64,000 nucleotides of DNA, taken from an uncultured bacterium. Its GTDB lineage: Bacteria > Krumholzibacteriota > Krumholzibacteriia > LZORAL124-64-63. A model generated the notes under the pieces. The model ran no database searches and was not told the DNA's origin. It saw nothing but the letters and a program-made list of their open reading frames with translations. The translations under genes were made by a program, and so were the position numbers. The stretch lies in assembly GCA_937910695.1 (NCBI GenBank), contig CALEMW010000068.1, positions 1 through 64,000 on the forward strand, in the 5' to 3' direction. Below, piece after piece: positions 27,392 to 36,811 of this stretch. Each line of letters opens with the position of its first letter. The first letter of the stretch is position 1.

Positions 27392-28768
27392 ATGAGCAAG
27401 CTCGTTGAGCTGATTCAACATGGAGGAAAGGGCAAGCCCCGGATCTGGCGGATCTGGGTTGAGGGTGACCGTGTGTTCACGGAGTACGGCTCGCAGGGAG
27501 GGAAGATGGTCCCCACGGAGGACGTCCCCGGGTCCAAGGGGAAGAAGGGCACCAAAGCCTATATCTCCCCGGAGGAGCAGGCTGCCCTGGTCATGGAGAG
27601 GAAGGTGAAGCGCCAGCGTGCCCGCGGGTACGTGGGCCTGGATGAGGAACCTGTCTCGGACATCGAGTGGGATGGCCCCCTGCCCTCCTCTCTGCGCTTC
27701 GCCAAGCCGATCAACAACGCCCCCAAGGGCTTCCTCGAGGAGAACGCGGAGAAGATCCTCTGGACGCCGAAGAAGAATGGGATGTGCCACCTGGTGACCC
27801 GCATCGGCCCCAGGATCTACATCCAGACCCGTGACAAGATGCACGACGTGGGGGACTGGTTCCCCCATCTGAAGCGGGAGTTCTTCGACGTGATGCCCTC
27901 CATGTCCATCGTGATGGCGGAGATCGTCGTGGGTCGGGGCCGGACCAAGAAGGACTTCCTGGCCATGGGCAGCATCAGCCGCTCCAAGGCAGAGCGCGCC
28001 CAGCTGATCCAACGCGACAACGGCGGAGTCAACGCCTACATCTTCCGCGTCCCCTTCTGGCGCGGCGTGCACCTCGAGGCGGACGTCTCCTGCGCCGGGC
28101 TCCTGGAGCACATGGCCAAGCTGCCGGAGACCGAGCACATCTCGGCGGCGCCGGTCTTCCAGGGGAACTACAAGGAGGTCTGCAAGGAGCTGCTCAAGCG
28201 GCGCTACGAGGGCTTCGTGGGCTACTTGGCGAAGGGGGTCTACGGAGATGAGAGCTACAACTTCAAGGGCCGGGAGGACCGCCCCAAGGTGGCCTGGAAG
28301 CTGCGGTTGTCGCAGGTCCAGGGTGGTCGAGCCACGGAGGACGACTTCGTGGCCTGCTGGAACCCGGCGGGTAAGGGCATGCACTGCTCGTCCAGCTGCC
28401 ACTACCCCAGCACTGGGGACCAGAGTGAGAGTGAGAGTCTGGGCCGCTGTGGCGTCTGCAAGAAGAAGCTGGTGCCTGACGGGACCTGGGGCACAGGGCG
28501 CTACATGGAGAAGGTGGGGTCGCTCTCCCTGTACCAGTATGATGAGGAGGGGGTGAGCCAGTACATTGGGGATGTCTCCAGCGGGCTGACCGCCGCGGAC
28601 AAGACGAAGCTGGCGGACCCAGAGCTCTACCCCCTCTGCGTGAGGGTCTCCTACAAGGACAGGGACTACGTCACGGATGGTGGGCGGTCCAACGCCCTGG
28701 CGCATCCCACCTTTGAGGGCGTGCGCAAGGACAAGGAATGGACGGAGTGCGTCAACCCAGATCTGTGA
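27392..28768 (+). CDS. WGR-domain ATP-dependent DNA ligase-like protein
   Basis: N-term WGR-like (KPRIWRIWVEGDRVFTEYGSQGGKMV); ligase-like motifs KKNGMCH, VMAEIVVG, EGFVGYLAKG, VAWKLR. Confidence 0.65.
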   Translation: MSKLVELIQHGGKGKPRIWRIWVEGDRVFTEYGSQGGKMVPTEDVPGSKGKKGTKAYISPEEQAALVMERKVKRQRARGYVGLDEEPVSDIEWDGPLPSSLRFAKPINNAPKGFLEENAEKILWTPKKNGMCHLVTRIGPRIYIQTRDKMHDVGDWFPHLKREFFDVMPSMSIVMAEIVVGRGRTKKDFLAMGSISRSKAERAQLIQRDNGGVNAYIFRVPFWRGVHLEADVSCAGLLEHMAKLPETEHISAAPVFQGNYKEVCKELLKRRYEGFVGYLAKGVYGDESYNFKGREDRPKVAWKLRLSQVQGGRATEDDFVACWNPAGKGMHCSSSCHYPSTGDQSESESLGRCGVCKKKLVPDGTWGTGRYMEKVGSLSLYQYDEEGVSQYIGDVSSGLTAADKTKLADPELYPLCVRVSYKDRDYVTDGGRSNALAHPTFEGVRKDKEWTECVNPDL

Positions 28769-29285
28769 TGCCAGGAGGTGTCACTCCCCCGAAGGTATCG
28801 GGGGAGGCGGGGCCCCCCTCAGGGGCCTCGTTTTTATCTCCGACACCGGGATCCTCCAGATCTTCTTCGGGCCCGGCCGGGAACATGGCGATCACCTGCT
28901 CGGCGTAGAAGTCCCAGTCGACCACCTTGACCGTGACCAGCCCGCCAGCCCCATCATCCCGCTCCTCCTCGATGGTGTGGGGGCCCACGCCTGCCACCGC
29001 ATCGTTGATGACCAGCCTGACCGCGAAGTTGTGCAGCTGCTGGATGCGCAGGCTCTCCTGCAACGCCTGCTCGTTCTGCCAGCGGTTGCCCATCTCCCTG
29101 TCGATGCCCGCACCCATGTCCTGGATCACACCAAGGAGCTCGGCTCGCAGCGCGATATAGGGGGCTGGCACGTCCGGGACGTCAGACAGCTTTCTTGGGC
29201 CGGCGCCTGGCGGGCGTGCGCTTTGGGGCCTTCCTGACTGGGGCTTTTTTCTCGGCCGCTTTTTTGGGGGCTGCTTTTTTACCAC
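28752..29285 (-). CDS. Hypothetical protein, basic N-terminus
   Basis: 177-aa ORF. Confidence 0.5.
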   Translation of the reverse strand: MVKKQPPKKRPRKKPQSGRPQSARPPGAGPRKLSDVPDVPAPYIALRAELLGVIQDMGAGIDREMGNRWQNEQALQESLRIQQLHNFAVRLVINDAVAGVGPHTIEEERDDGAGGLVTVKVVDWDFYAEQVIAMFPAGPEEDLEDPGVGDKNEAPEGGPASPDTFGGVTPPGITDLG

Positions 29286-29562
29286 TGGTCTTCCTCCTGG
29301 GGGTCAGCTTGGTGGTTAAGATCTGCGCTTCCTGCTCCTCGAGCCCTCCCACGGAGGACTCCCTCACCTCCTGAATGACCTCTCGGATTTGTTCCTGGGG
29401 GACAACGTCCCCCGTCTCGGGCACCCTGATGCCCTGCTTCGGCTGGTAGGAGTCCGTGGACACGAACAGCTCGAGGTGCTCGATGACCTGGAGCCACACC
29501 GCCTTCTTCGTCCGGACCCTGACCAGCTCTCTTTGTGCTCCCTGTACGTCTTCCATGGTCAC
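29182..29562 (-). CDS. Hypothetical protein with histone H1-like Lys/Ala/Pro-rich C-terminal tail
   Basis: 126 aa; KKAAPKKAAEKKAPVRKAPKRTPARRRPKKAV. Confidence 0.6.
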   Translation of the reverse strand: MTMEDVQGAQRELVRVRTKKAVWLQVIEHLELFVSTDSYQPKQGIRVPETGDVVPQEQIREVIQEVRESSVGGLEEQEAQILTTKLTPRRKTSGKKAAPKKAAEKKAPVRKAPKRTPARRRPKKAV

Positions 29563-30215
29563 GCCTTCACGAGCGCCTCAAAACGCCCCAGAATGTCCGC
29601 CCCAGCCCCCGTATCCTTGATGATCCTCTCCAAAGAGTACATCAGCGGGCGCCGGGCCTCACGCGCCTTGTAGATGGCATCGCCCCCCATCCCCCTCCTC
29701 ACCTCCATCTTGTTCGCCTCCCGGATGTCCGACGGGTGGTACTTGAGATAGATATCCGCGTCTCCACCGACGCGCCGGTAGGCCTTGTAGATGGCCACGG
29801 CCCAGTTCTGCTCAGTCAGCTTGTAGAAGCGTTCCCCTACCAAGTCAGGACAGCCTCCCTGCCACCCGCACTGGTGACACACGGCATACCCACCCTCGAT
29901 GGCCCTGGGGTGCACCAGGGCCTCGCAGCGGTTGCACTCGTAGACCTTCTCGTCACCATCACCGCTGAGCTTGCTGCCGCTGAGCCAGATGCTGATGGCC
30001 CCCTGGAAAGGCTGCTTGTTGGAGCGCGCCTTGCCAAACGTGACCTCAACCTTGAACTGCGCCTTGATGACAGCGTCCATCTGACGCTTCATCTCCTCCA
30101 TGCGCTTTTCAATGATGACCATGTCGGAAGCACTCAGAGTAGGCAGGGGCTTCCCCGCGGCCTCGCGCGCCTTCATGTCCAGCTGGTACTGCCTACTTTG
30201 TGCCGGTGTGTACAT
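29559..30215 (-). CDS. Zinc-ribbon hypothetical protein
   Basis: 218 aa; CNRCEALVHPRAIEGGYAVCHQC. Confidence 0.6.
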   Translation of the reverse strand: MYTPAQSRQYQLDMKAREAAGKPLPTLSASDMVIIEKRMEEMKRQMDAVIKAQFKVEVTFGKARSNKQPFQGAISIWLSGSKLSGDGDEKVYECNRCEALVHPRAIEGGYAVCHQCGWQGGCPDLVGERFYKLTEQNWAVAIYKAYRRVGGDADIYLKYHPSDIREANKMEVRRGMGGDAIYKAREARRPLMYSLERIIKDTGAGADILGRFEALVKA

Positions 30216-30217
30216 AC

Positions 30218-30682
30218 CTACCCTCGAATGGCCTGCGCGCCCTTCTGCTTGTACCCGGTTGCCCTGGGGTTGATGGGTCCCTCAGGGGCGTTGCGGTCGC
30301 TGCTTCCATCCAGGGGGTAGGAAGCCAGCCGCACACCCCTGGTGGAGGACTTGGAGGTCGCCTCCAGGATGAATTTGGTGAGGAGGGGCTCCCACTCCGC
30401 CCGGGGGTTATCCGACTGCACGTTGATGGTCCAGGTGTACTGAAGCTCATCCGTGTCCGCGAGGAAGTAGTGCTTGCACGCGTGGAAGCGCATCCCCGTC
30501 TTTCCGCGCTTGGCCCTGATAAGGAAGTAGCGCATCACAGACAGCCAGGTCCCCAGGCTGCGTTTGGCCACCCTGTGCACGATGCGCAAGGAGGTGTCCC
30601 CCCGCGTCACGGCGATAACTTCACACCCGCGCGCACTGTCGATAGCCTTTTTTATGGGGTCGGTTTTCAGCGCCTCGTCCAT
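30218..30682 (-). CDS. Hypothetical protein
   Basis: Probable start MDEALKTDPIKK. Confidence 0.5.
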   Translation of the reverse strand: MDEALKTDPIKKAIDSARGCEVIAVTRGDTSLRIVHRVAKRSLGTWLSVMRYFLIRAKRGKTGMRFHACKHYFLADTDELQYTWTINVQSDNPRAEWEPLLTKFILEATSKSSTRGVRLASYPLDGSSDRNAPEGPINPRATGYKQKGAQAIRG

Positions 30683-30683
30683 C

Positions 30684-31058
30684 TCATTCTCCCGTACGGT
30701 CGTCCACCTCGATCTTCTGCTGTTCCGGCTTCCCCAGGCTCTTCGGCTGGGGGTGGCGTCGAGACACGCTTCTCGAAGGCCGCCGGTCCTCGTCTCGGAG
30801 CACACGCTCCTCCCTGGCGCGAAGGAACTCCTCCTTGGTCTTGGAGATCTTCACCTCCGCCCCGGCCACGTCGAGGGACAGCTCAAACCTGTAGTCCTCC
30901 CCGTCGTTGACGGAGAACACCGTGAGCTGAAACACCTTCTTCTCTTTGTCTGCCATGTTTGCCTCCCGGCTGCGTCGTTTCCCCCTGCATAGAATACAGA
31001 TCCCTTCAACCAAGTCCTCGGCCGGAGTGGACCCCTTGCACGAAGCGCAAGAAGGCAT
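30684..31058 (-). CDS. Hypothetical protein with CxxC N-terminus (MPSCASCKGS...)
   Basis: ATGA overlap with upstream gene. Confidence 0.5.
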   Translation of the reverse strand: MPSCASCKGSTPAEDLVEGICILCRGKRRSREANMADKEKKVFQLTVFSVNDGEDYRFELSLDVAGAEVKISKTKEEFLRAREERVLRDEDRRPSRSVSRRHPQPKSLGKPEQQKIEVDDRTGE

Positions 31059-31510
31059 CAGCCTGTCACCGGACCGACGTAAACCATCAGGTACGTCGGC
31101 GTCTCGTCCTTGTAGATGGGCTGCACCTTGGTCACCTTGTAGAAGGCAGAAGGTGGTTCCCATTTCTCATCACCGTTGTCGTTCCTCTTGCAGTCCGTGG
31201 ACTCCTTGATCAGTGATCCAGCACGCACAGCCTCGCCGACCACCTCGTAGTATCTCGGGTCCATCCGCAGGCTGATCATGTAGTTCAGCATCCGGTCCTT
31301 GCCCGCATGCACGATGAGCTCCCGGCCCTCCTCTGGAACGAAGTGGAGGAGAACCGTGTTCGCCATGATGTCCTCATCGTCCAGGACAGTCTCGTGCAGC
31401 GAAGACATGTCCCCGGACTCTCGAACCTCCGTGCGCCACTGCTCCATCTGCGCGAGAGCCTCGCGCGGGATGGCACCAGAGTTCTTCAGCTCCTCGAACT
31501 TATTGCTCAT
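31058..31510 (-). CDS. Hypothetical protein
   Basis: 150-aa ORF. Confidence 0.55.
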   Translation of the reverse strand: MSNKFEELKNSGAIPREALAQMEQWRTEVRESGDMSSLHETVLDDEDIMANTVLLHFVPEEGRELIVHAGKDRMLNYMISLRMDPRYYEVVGEAVRAGSLIKESTDCKRNDNGDEKWEPPSAFYKVTKVQPIYKDETPTYLMVYVGPVTG

Positions 31511-32016
31511 GTGACCAGGTGCACCTTGAACGCCACGGTGGTCTCTTCCAACCGCCCGTCCATGAAGGGGCCGGCGAAGATGATCAAGGCGTCGTTGGGG
31601 ACGTCCGCGTCCTTGAGCAGCTCCGCACCCAGCAGCGATGACATGCCTCCGTGCAGAATGGGGTCCAAGTCCAGGGCGGCCCAGAGATCACTCTCCACAC
31701 CCACCGCGGCGTGGGTGATAAACAGGTCTCGGGCATCTGAAGCCTGATAGGCCCGGAACAGCGCGCGCAAGGCGTCGTTATCCTCTATCTCAAGCATGGA
31801 GACATTCCGCGCCTTCTCTCCAGCCGTGACGCCCCCCGAGTCCTCCTCGCCGCGCACCCACATCGTGTACCGGATGGGCTTCCCCTCCTCGATGTGGACG
31901 GAGTGGATCCTCCCTTCGGAGTAGATGTGACTCAAGGCGGCCTGTGCGTCCACCACGCTCTTGGGCTCGTCTCGCGTCTTGATCAAGAGCGACCAGCCAT
32001 TCGTTCCGTGTTTCAT
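31507..32016 (-). CDS. Hypothetical protein
   Basis: 169-aa ORF. Confidence 0.55.
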   Translation of the reverse strand: MKHGTNGWSLLIKTRDEPKSVVDAQAALSHIYSEGRIHSVHIEEGKPIRYTMWVRGEEDSGGVTAGEKARNVSMLEIEDNDALRALFRAYQASDARDLFITHAAVGVESDLWAALDLDPILHGGMSSLLGAELLKDADVPNDALIIFAGPFMDGRLEETTVAFKVHLVT

Positions 32017-32177
32017 GCTTGCCTCGCGTCCTGCTTCTTTTCTTCTCTCGCGACGAGCCTGCGGAGGTAGTTCACCACCAGGGACGTAAGAGTGGTCCCC
32101 TTGCTTTCCGCCACGTCCTGGGCGGCCTCTTTCAGCTCCGGATCAAGCCGGAACCCCAGTCTCGCCGTCTTGGCCAT
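32013..32177 (-). CDS. Ribbon-helix-helix (CopG/Arc-like) small DNA-binding protein
   Basis: MAKTARLGFRLDPELKEAAQDVAESKGTTLTSLVVNYLRRLVAREEKK. Confidence 0.65.
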   Translation of the reverse strand: MAKTARLGFRLDPELKEAAQDVAESKGTTLTSLVVNYLRRLVAREEKKQDARQA

Positions 32178-33289
32178 CAGTCCTCCAGCTGGAACATCTT
32201 CAGCCGCTTGAGCAGCGCGCGACGCGTCTTGGGACCAGGGATCTTGTCCGGGTTGCCACACCGCTCCTTACCTGCGCACTTCTGGAACATCCACACCGCG
32301 GTCTTTGCCTCCTCGGTGTAGTCCGTGCTCGGGCTGTGCGTGACGTAGTAGCCCAGCTCATGCAGGCCCAGCAGCACCTTCGGGAGGTGTGTGGACCACT
32401 TACCTCCCTCGATGAGCGTGGCCATGTTGTCGTCCAGCTCCGGCTCGTCCTCACCATCCTCGTCCCGGTAGTTGATGTCCCGAGCGAGCATGTCATCTAC
32501 GAACGCCTGCTCCTCCTGCTCCTCCAAGGCCCCCAACGCGATGTCCGGCGCCGCCTGGTACTGCTTGAGCCACGGCAGCTCCCACGGGTCAATACCCGAG
32601 GGATCTCCTGGGCCGTAGCTGGTAGAACCCGCGCCACGGACCAGGTTCATCGGGAAGGCGCGGCCGGTGTCGGTCTTGCCCCAGGCCACCGCCGAGTGCG
32701 GGATGATCCACCGTGGGTCAAAGGGATGCTCCTCCTCACGGTAGGCAGCGACCAACAGCCGGGTCAGCCAGATGTTGCTCACGAGCTGCTCGGCCGTGTA
32801 GGGCTCGTACCACCTGCCGTCGATCTCCACAGGCTTCTTGCCCATCTTCTCGACGTCGAACTCCCGCGCCCACCAGAAGAACTTGTCGCCCTTCTTGCAC
32901 AGCGGGCCTGCGTTGCGGTTCTCTACGCCCACGGTGATGCCGTTGGTCCAGTTGCCGTGCCAGTGACCCCTGTCCAGGTCGGACAGCATGACTGCGGTCA
33001 CGCACATGTACTTGGAGACCAGGTCAGGCATGGGCTTGATGCCATCCAGGACACGGTCCCCCACGACGATGGGGAAGGAGCACTTGTCGTTGCTCTCGGA
33101 GTTACCCCACCGGCAGGTGCCGATGAGCCCGGTCCCCGCGGTGAAGTGCTTCATCTCGCCCACGGGGTTACCCCGGTTCCAGCTCCGGCGGTTGTCCGTG
33201 TTGGTGGGGATGCCCCATGCCTCGAGGACCTCGACGGACCACCCGCGCCACTGCTCGAAGAACTCTTTGGCCTCTTGGGTATCAATCAT
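32177..33289 (-). CDS. Endolysin: N-acetylmuramoyl-L-alanine amidase-like with C-terminal peptidoglycan-binding-like domain
   Basis: MKHFTAG, GHWHGNWTNGITVGVENRNAG, IPHSAVAWGKTDTG; C-term LLGLHELGYYVTHSPSTDYTEEAKTAVWMFQ. Confidence 0.7.
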   Translation of the reverse strand: MIDTQEAKEFFEQWRGWSVEVLEAWGIPTNTDNRRSWNRGNPVGEMKHFTAGTGLIGTCRWGNSESNDKCSFPIVVGDRVLDGIKPMPDLVSKYMCVTAVMLSDLDRGHWHGNWTNGITVGVENRNAGPLCKKGDKFFWWAREFDVEKMGKKPVEIDGRWYEPYTAEQLVSNIWLTRLLVAAYREEEHPFDPRWIIPHSAVAWGKTDTGRAFPMNLVRGAGSTSYGPGDPSGIDPWELPWLKQYQAAPDIALGALEEQEEQAFVDDMLARDINYRDEDGEDEPELDDNMATLIEGGKWSTHLPKVLLGLHELGYYVTHSPSTDYTEEAKTAVWMFQKCAGKERCGNPDKIPGPKTRRALLKRLKMFQLED

Positions 33290-33653
33290 TGAGCTTCTCC
33301 GCGACCAACTCGTCACCCCCCACCAACAGTATATCGTCGGGGCCGAGGATGATGAGGTCAGGTCCAAGGACCTCACGCAACGACTTGTGCGTGTGAGTCT
33401 CCTTGACGAACTTGATGAAGGCCACCTTCTCCCCTACCTCCACGCCCTGAACGCGCACCACACCCTTCTTCGTCGTGCGCCCCGTCCCCAGCTTCAGGAC
33501 CCGGCCGCACGCGTACACGTGCTCTTCCGAGTCGTCAGGAAGGTAGAGGGTGCCAGATGCCGTCATGCGCATCTCCTCATCCATCCTCACGAGGATGCGC
33601 TCGCCCAGGAGCTTGAACGTCTCGGGGTTGACGTTGTGCTTCTCGTCGCTCAT
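33282..33653 (-). CDS. GroES/Cpn10-like co-chaperonin
   Basis: FKLLGERILVRMDEE...SGTLYLPDDSEEHVYACGRVLKLGTG...VEVGEKVAFIKF...DLIILGPDDILLV. Confidence 0.75.
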   Translation of the reverse strand: MSDEKHNVNPETFKLLGERILVRMDEEMRMTASGTLYLPDDSEEHVYACGRVLKLGTGRTTKKGVVRVQGVEVGEKVAFIKFVKETHTHKSLREVLGPDLIILGPDDILLVGGDELVAEKLND

Positions 33654-33925
33654 CAGGAGCTTTCCGGGAGGTCGGTCACCTCTTCCTCGGGGATCACAGG
33701 CTCGGGGGCCACCTGGCCCAACTTCCTCCGGATGGACTCCTTGAGCCAGATAGCAGGCTGCCTCAGCTCAGAATCCTGCTTCTCCGGATGGAGGTAAATC
33801 AGGTTGCCGCCGAACGAAGCGACAAACCGCGTGTCGGCCTTGCCGTGGCCGTCCGTGAAGGTCGCGACGTACAGCTCAACAGGCACGAGCTTGGTCAAGG
33901 TTCTCAGGTCTTCATCTCCTACCAT
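33653..33925 (-). CDS. Hypothetical protein
   Basis: 90-aa ORF. Confidence 0.5.
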   Translation of the reverse strand: MVGDEDLRTLTKLVPVELYVATFTDGHGKADTRFVASFGGNLIYLHPEKQDSELRQPAIWLKESIRRKLGQVAPEPVIPEEEVTDLPESS

Positions 33926-33936
33926 CTGCTTCTCCT

Positions 33937-34434
33937 TTACGCTTGGGAGGCATCGTCCTCATCCTCCTCGTCATCATCTTCATACACCGCGAACGCTACC
34001 CCTTGGACTACAGGGTTACCCATGTCATCCATCTGCACGACGGCCCTGGGCCTGGGTGCGGGGGCTGCGGTAAAACCCTCCATAAGGATGTCCCTGCGGT
34101 GATTCGCCACGGGGGGAGGGGCTGGCGAAGCGGCTTGCTGGAGGGAGTCCGGAGAGTGCTCCACGGGGTTGTAATCACCGCCGAACACCTCAGCCTCCTC
34201 GGGAACGGGAACCCTATCCCGCGGGGGGTGGACCTCCTGGCGGGGTTGGGAACGAGCCTCTCGCGGTTGTGGCTGCGCCACCCCCGCACGAGCCCGGACC
34301 AGCGCCTGGACGTCCTCTTCATCCACCGCGGCCGTGATGGCCGTGCCATCCGGCAGAATGAGCTCAACCTGATGTGAGTACTCCCCCGACTCCATGTCCA
34401 TGTACTGCGAGACACCTCTGAGGAACAGCTGCAT
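33937..34434 (-). CDS. Hypothetical protein, acidic C-terminus
   Basis: Start MQLFLRGVSQY; EDDDEEDEDD tail. Confidence 0.5.
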   Translation of the reverse strand: MQLFLRGVSQYMDMESGEYSHQVELILPDGTAITAAVDEEDVQALVRARAGVAQPQPREARSQPRQEVHPPRDRVPVPEEAEVFGGDYNPVEHSPDSLQQAASPAPPPVANHRRDILMEGFTAAPAPRPRAVVQMDDMGNPVVQGVAFAVYEDDDEEDEDDASQA

Positions 34435-34739
34435 CACTTCACCTCCGGTGGGGGCGCCTGAGCGGCCATGCGGGATAGCTGCACCACCCCCTCGGTCGTG
34501 CGCCTGGCGTCCTGTGCCAGACTCCTGGCCACGTTGAGGAACTTGCACGAGCTGAACCCGTCACGATCCTGTCGCTCATCCCAGGCCACACAATCCCCCG
34601 AGCAGGGCCGGGCCCCGTCCATCCAACAGTAGAGCGGTACCTCTTCCAGGGCGTCCTCCTCCGGGAGCCAGCCGCAGGCGAGGCAGACGTCCGTATCTCC
34701 CGCACGGACCAGCATTGATTGGCAGCTGGGGCACTTCAT
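34434..34739 (-). CDS. Small zinc-ribbon protein
   Basis: MKCPSCQSMLVRAGDTDVCLACGW. Confidence 0.6.
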   Translation of the reverse strand: MKCPSCQSMLVRAGDTDVCLACGWLPEEDALEEVPLYCWMDGARPCSGDCVAWDERQDRDGFSSCKFLNVARSLAQDARRTTEGVVQLSRMAAQAPPPEVK

Positions 34740-35113
34740 CAGTTGTCTCCATCCTTCTCGGCGGCCTGCGCGGCCTTGCCCAACCGCTCGGCCTCCTCAA
34801 GGATGGCCTTATGTGCGCCGAGGGTCCCCGCCTTGATCAGCGAAGTAAGAGCCTGGACATCCTTCACATCGCACACGCCGGCGGCCACGATGGACTGGCC
34901 AACACCGTGTGACGCCTTCTCTCGGAGGATGTACAGGAGGGCCTGTGACACCTGTAGAGCCACCGCCAGCGCCGCGTCAGGGGTGTCCGCCTCGAGGGCA
35001 ATGGCGAGGACATCGTCGCGAGACCCAGCCCACTCACACGAGGTGCACGCGGCGTACTGGTCACGGTACTTCAACTTGCCCGAGCCGCAGCTGGGGCAGA
35101 CGCTGGTCATCAT
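34739..35113 (-). CDS. Small zinc-ribbon protein
   Basis: CPSCGSGKLKYRDQYAACTSCEW. Confidence 0.6.
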   Translation of the reverse strand: MMTSVCPSCGSGKLKYRDQYAACTSCEWAGSRDDVLAIALEADTPDAALAVALQVSQALLYILREKASHGVGQSIVAAGVCDVKDVQALTSLIKAGTLGAHKAILEEAERLGKAAQAAEKDGDN

Positions 35114-35116
35114 GGG

Positions 35117-35455
35117 CTACTCCTTGCTCTTCAACTTGTCCCGCAGGACCGCCATCTTGCTCTGAACCATGGGCGCCAAGGCAGATATTGCCAACGGCCC
35201 CTCCTCGATGGCCTGCTTCAAAGCATCCATGGCGTCGCTGTCTGACTTCTGCGTTTCCGCCTCATGGTGGGGGAACAGCGCATTGCGGAACCTCTTCCAT
35301 GCAGCCTGTACCGCATCACCATCCTCTGGGTTTGCCGTCGCCTGAACAAGAACGTGATGGGCGTAGAAGCCGATCTCCTGCTTCATCTGCCACACCATCA
35401 CCATGACCAACTCCGCGGGTGAGCCCGGCGGCGGCATATCGGCCTTCTCTAACAA
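35117..35455 (-). CDS. Hypothetical protein
   Basis: 112-aa ORF. Confidence 0.5.
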   Translation of the reverse strand: MLEKADMPPPGSPAELVMVMVWQMKQEIGFYAHHVLVQATANPEDGDAVQAAWKRFRNALFPHHEAETQKSDSDAMDALKQAIEEGPLAISALAPMVQSKMAVLRDKLKSKE

Positions 35456-35487
35456 GAGATTGGCCTTGGCCCACCCCCACGAAGTCT

Positions 35488-36516
35488 TCAGCCATTTTTT
35501 ACTTCACCCATGTCCACGAAGAGGTCTTCGGTGCGGTCATGAAACCAGGAGTAGTTGATGCTCAAGCTGGCCATCATCACCACGGGGTAGCGCATGACCA
35601 TCTTGAGCTTCTCGCTGAACAGGTCGGCGTCGAAGTAGCCTTCTTTCAGGTGCGTCGGGAGTGGCCTCTCGTTGATGGAGAACAGCCCCGCCGCGAGCTG
35701 GAGGATGCTGAACTTCTCCCTCACGTAGGCCTCGCCGTACAGGTCATTGAACATCATCCGGCGCAGCTCCAGATTCTCTCCGGCGCTGATCGTGCGGAAC
35801 ACGACGGAGAGGCCCTTGACCTTCTGCGTGGTGCGACGGATCTCCACCGCCTGCCGCGCCTCTCCATCCTCCATAAGCTGGTCGAAATCCAGCGGAGTAC
35901 AGCGGAGCTCGATGGCCTTGCGCAGAGCAGCGTTGGCCAACTTGTTACTGGCCATCTCGTTCTTGAACTGCTCCAGGAGATCTTCGTCCTCGATGCCGGC
36001 CTGGGCCAGCATCTCCCGCACGGGATCTGACCTCTGCGCTGCACGAGCGTCGTCCACGACCTTCTTCTGATGGGCCTCCGCGGCCTCCTGGAAGTTGGCC
36101 AGGGCGTGCAGCCCATCAGACGTCTCTGGGCTGAGGATGCCACTCTGGGCCCGGCCACTCTGAAGGTCTGGCTGGTTCCCACTGACCATGGCTCCGGCCC
36201 CCGGCCGAAATCCCGGCTGGGAGCGCGCTGCTTCCGGCAGCACCGTGAGGGGCTGCCTCGTCCGTGCGGCCGGCGGACGTGGAGACCCCTGGGGCGGCGG
36301 CGGATGTGCCGCAGCGGCCGAGGGGTCGTACATGGGGCTCAGCGGGTTGGTGGGGTCTGTCAGGATGGCGGCCTGTTCTGACATCGACAGGGGCTCATCA
36401 TTCTCCCCGAGGATTGGCTGTGCCCCGAGGGGAGGAATCCTCACGGGGGGGACGCCCCCGCGGGGGCGCGACCGCCCTTTTACTTCGTCCATATCAGGAG
36501 GTTTGTTATCGCTCAT
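35488..36516 (-). CDS. Hypothetical protein, Pro-rich N-terminal half
   Basis: Start MSDNKPPDMDEVKGRSRP. Confidence 0.55.
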   Translation of the reverse strand: MSDNKPPDMDEVKGRSRPRGGVPPVRIPPLGAQPILGENDEPLSMSEQAAILTDPTNPLSPMYDPSAAAAHPPPPQGSPRPPAARTRQPLTVLPEAARSQPGFRPGAGAMVSGNQPDLQSGRAQSGILSPETSDGLHALANFQEAAEAHQKKVVDDARAAQRSDPVREMLAQAGIEDEDLLEQFKNEMASNKLANAALRKAIELRCTPLDFDQLMEDGEARQAVEIRRTTQKVKGLSVVFRTISAGENLELRRMMFNDLYGEAYVREKFSILQLAAGLFSINERPLPTHLKEGYFDADLFSEKLKMVMRYPVVMMASLSINYSWFHDRTEDLFVDMGEVKNG

Positions 36517-36794
36517 CCGCTCGCCTTCCCGAACACGGTGGGTGGGGTGTGTCCGGGCGCCAGCGTTGCGATGCCCTCCACGAAACCCAAAGCCAATATC
36601 CGGTAGAAGTGGTCTCGGAACGCATCTCTCTGCACATGAGAGAGGAGTCCGTGTGACCTGCAATAGTGATAAAAATCATCCACTTTGAACTTGACACCAC
36701 GCCCCTCCCAGTATTCGAGAAGCTTCACTTCGTCCATAAGAGACTTGTCTGGGAGTGGTGTGGATTCGATGCTCACTCCCCCATCTGTACCCAC
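36513..36794 (-). CDS. Hypothetical protein
   Basis: 93-aa ORF. Confidence 0.5.
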   Translation of the reverse strand: MGTDGGVSIESTPLPDKSLMDEVKLLEYWEGRGVKFKVDDFYHYCRSHGLLSHVQRDAFRDHFYRILALGFVEGIATLAPGHTPPTVFGKASG

Positions 36795-36811
36795 ACTGTT
36801 GGTACAGTCAA

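Noticed and set aside
27386-28705. 439-aa minus-strand ORF
   Set aside because: Antisense shadow of the WGR-ligase gene.
32013-33289. Toxin-antitoxin pair based on the RHH protein
   Set aside because: Downstream partner is an endolysin-like amidase rather than a toxin; RHH protein more likely a phage regulator.
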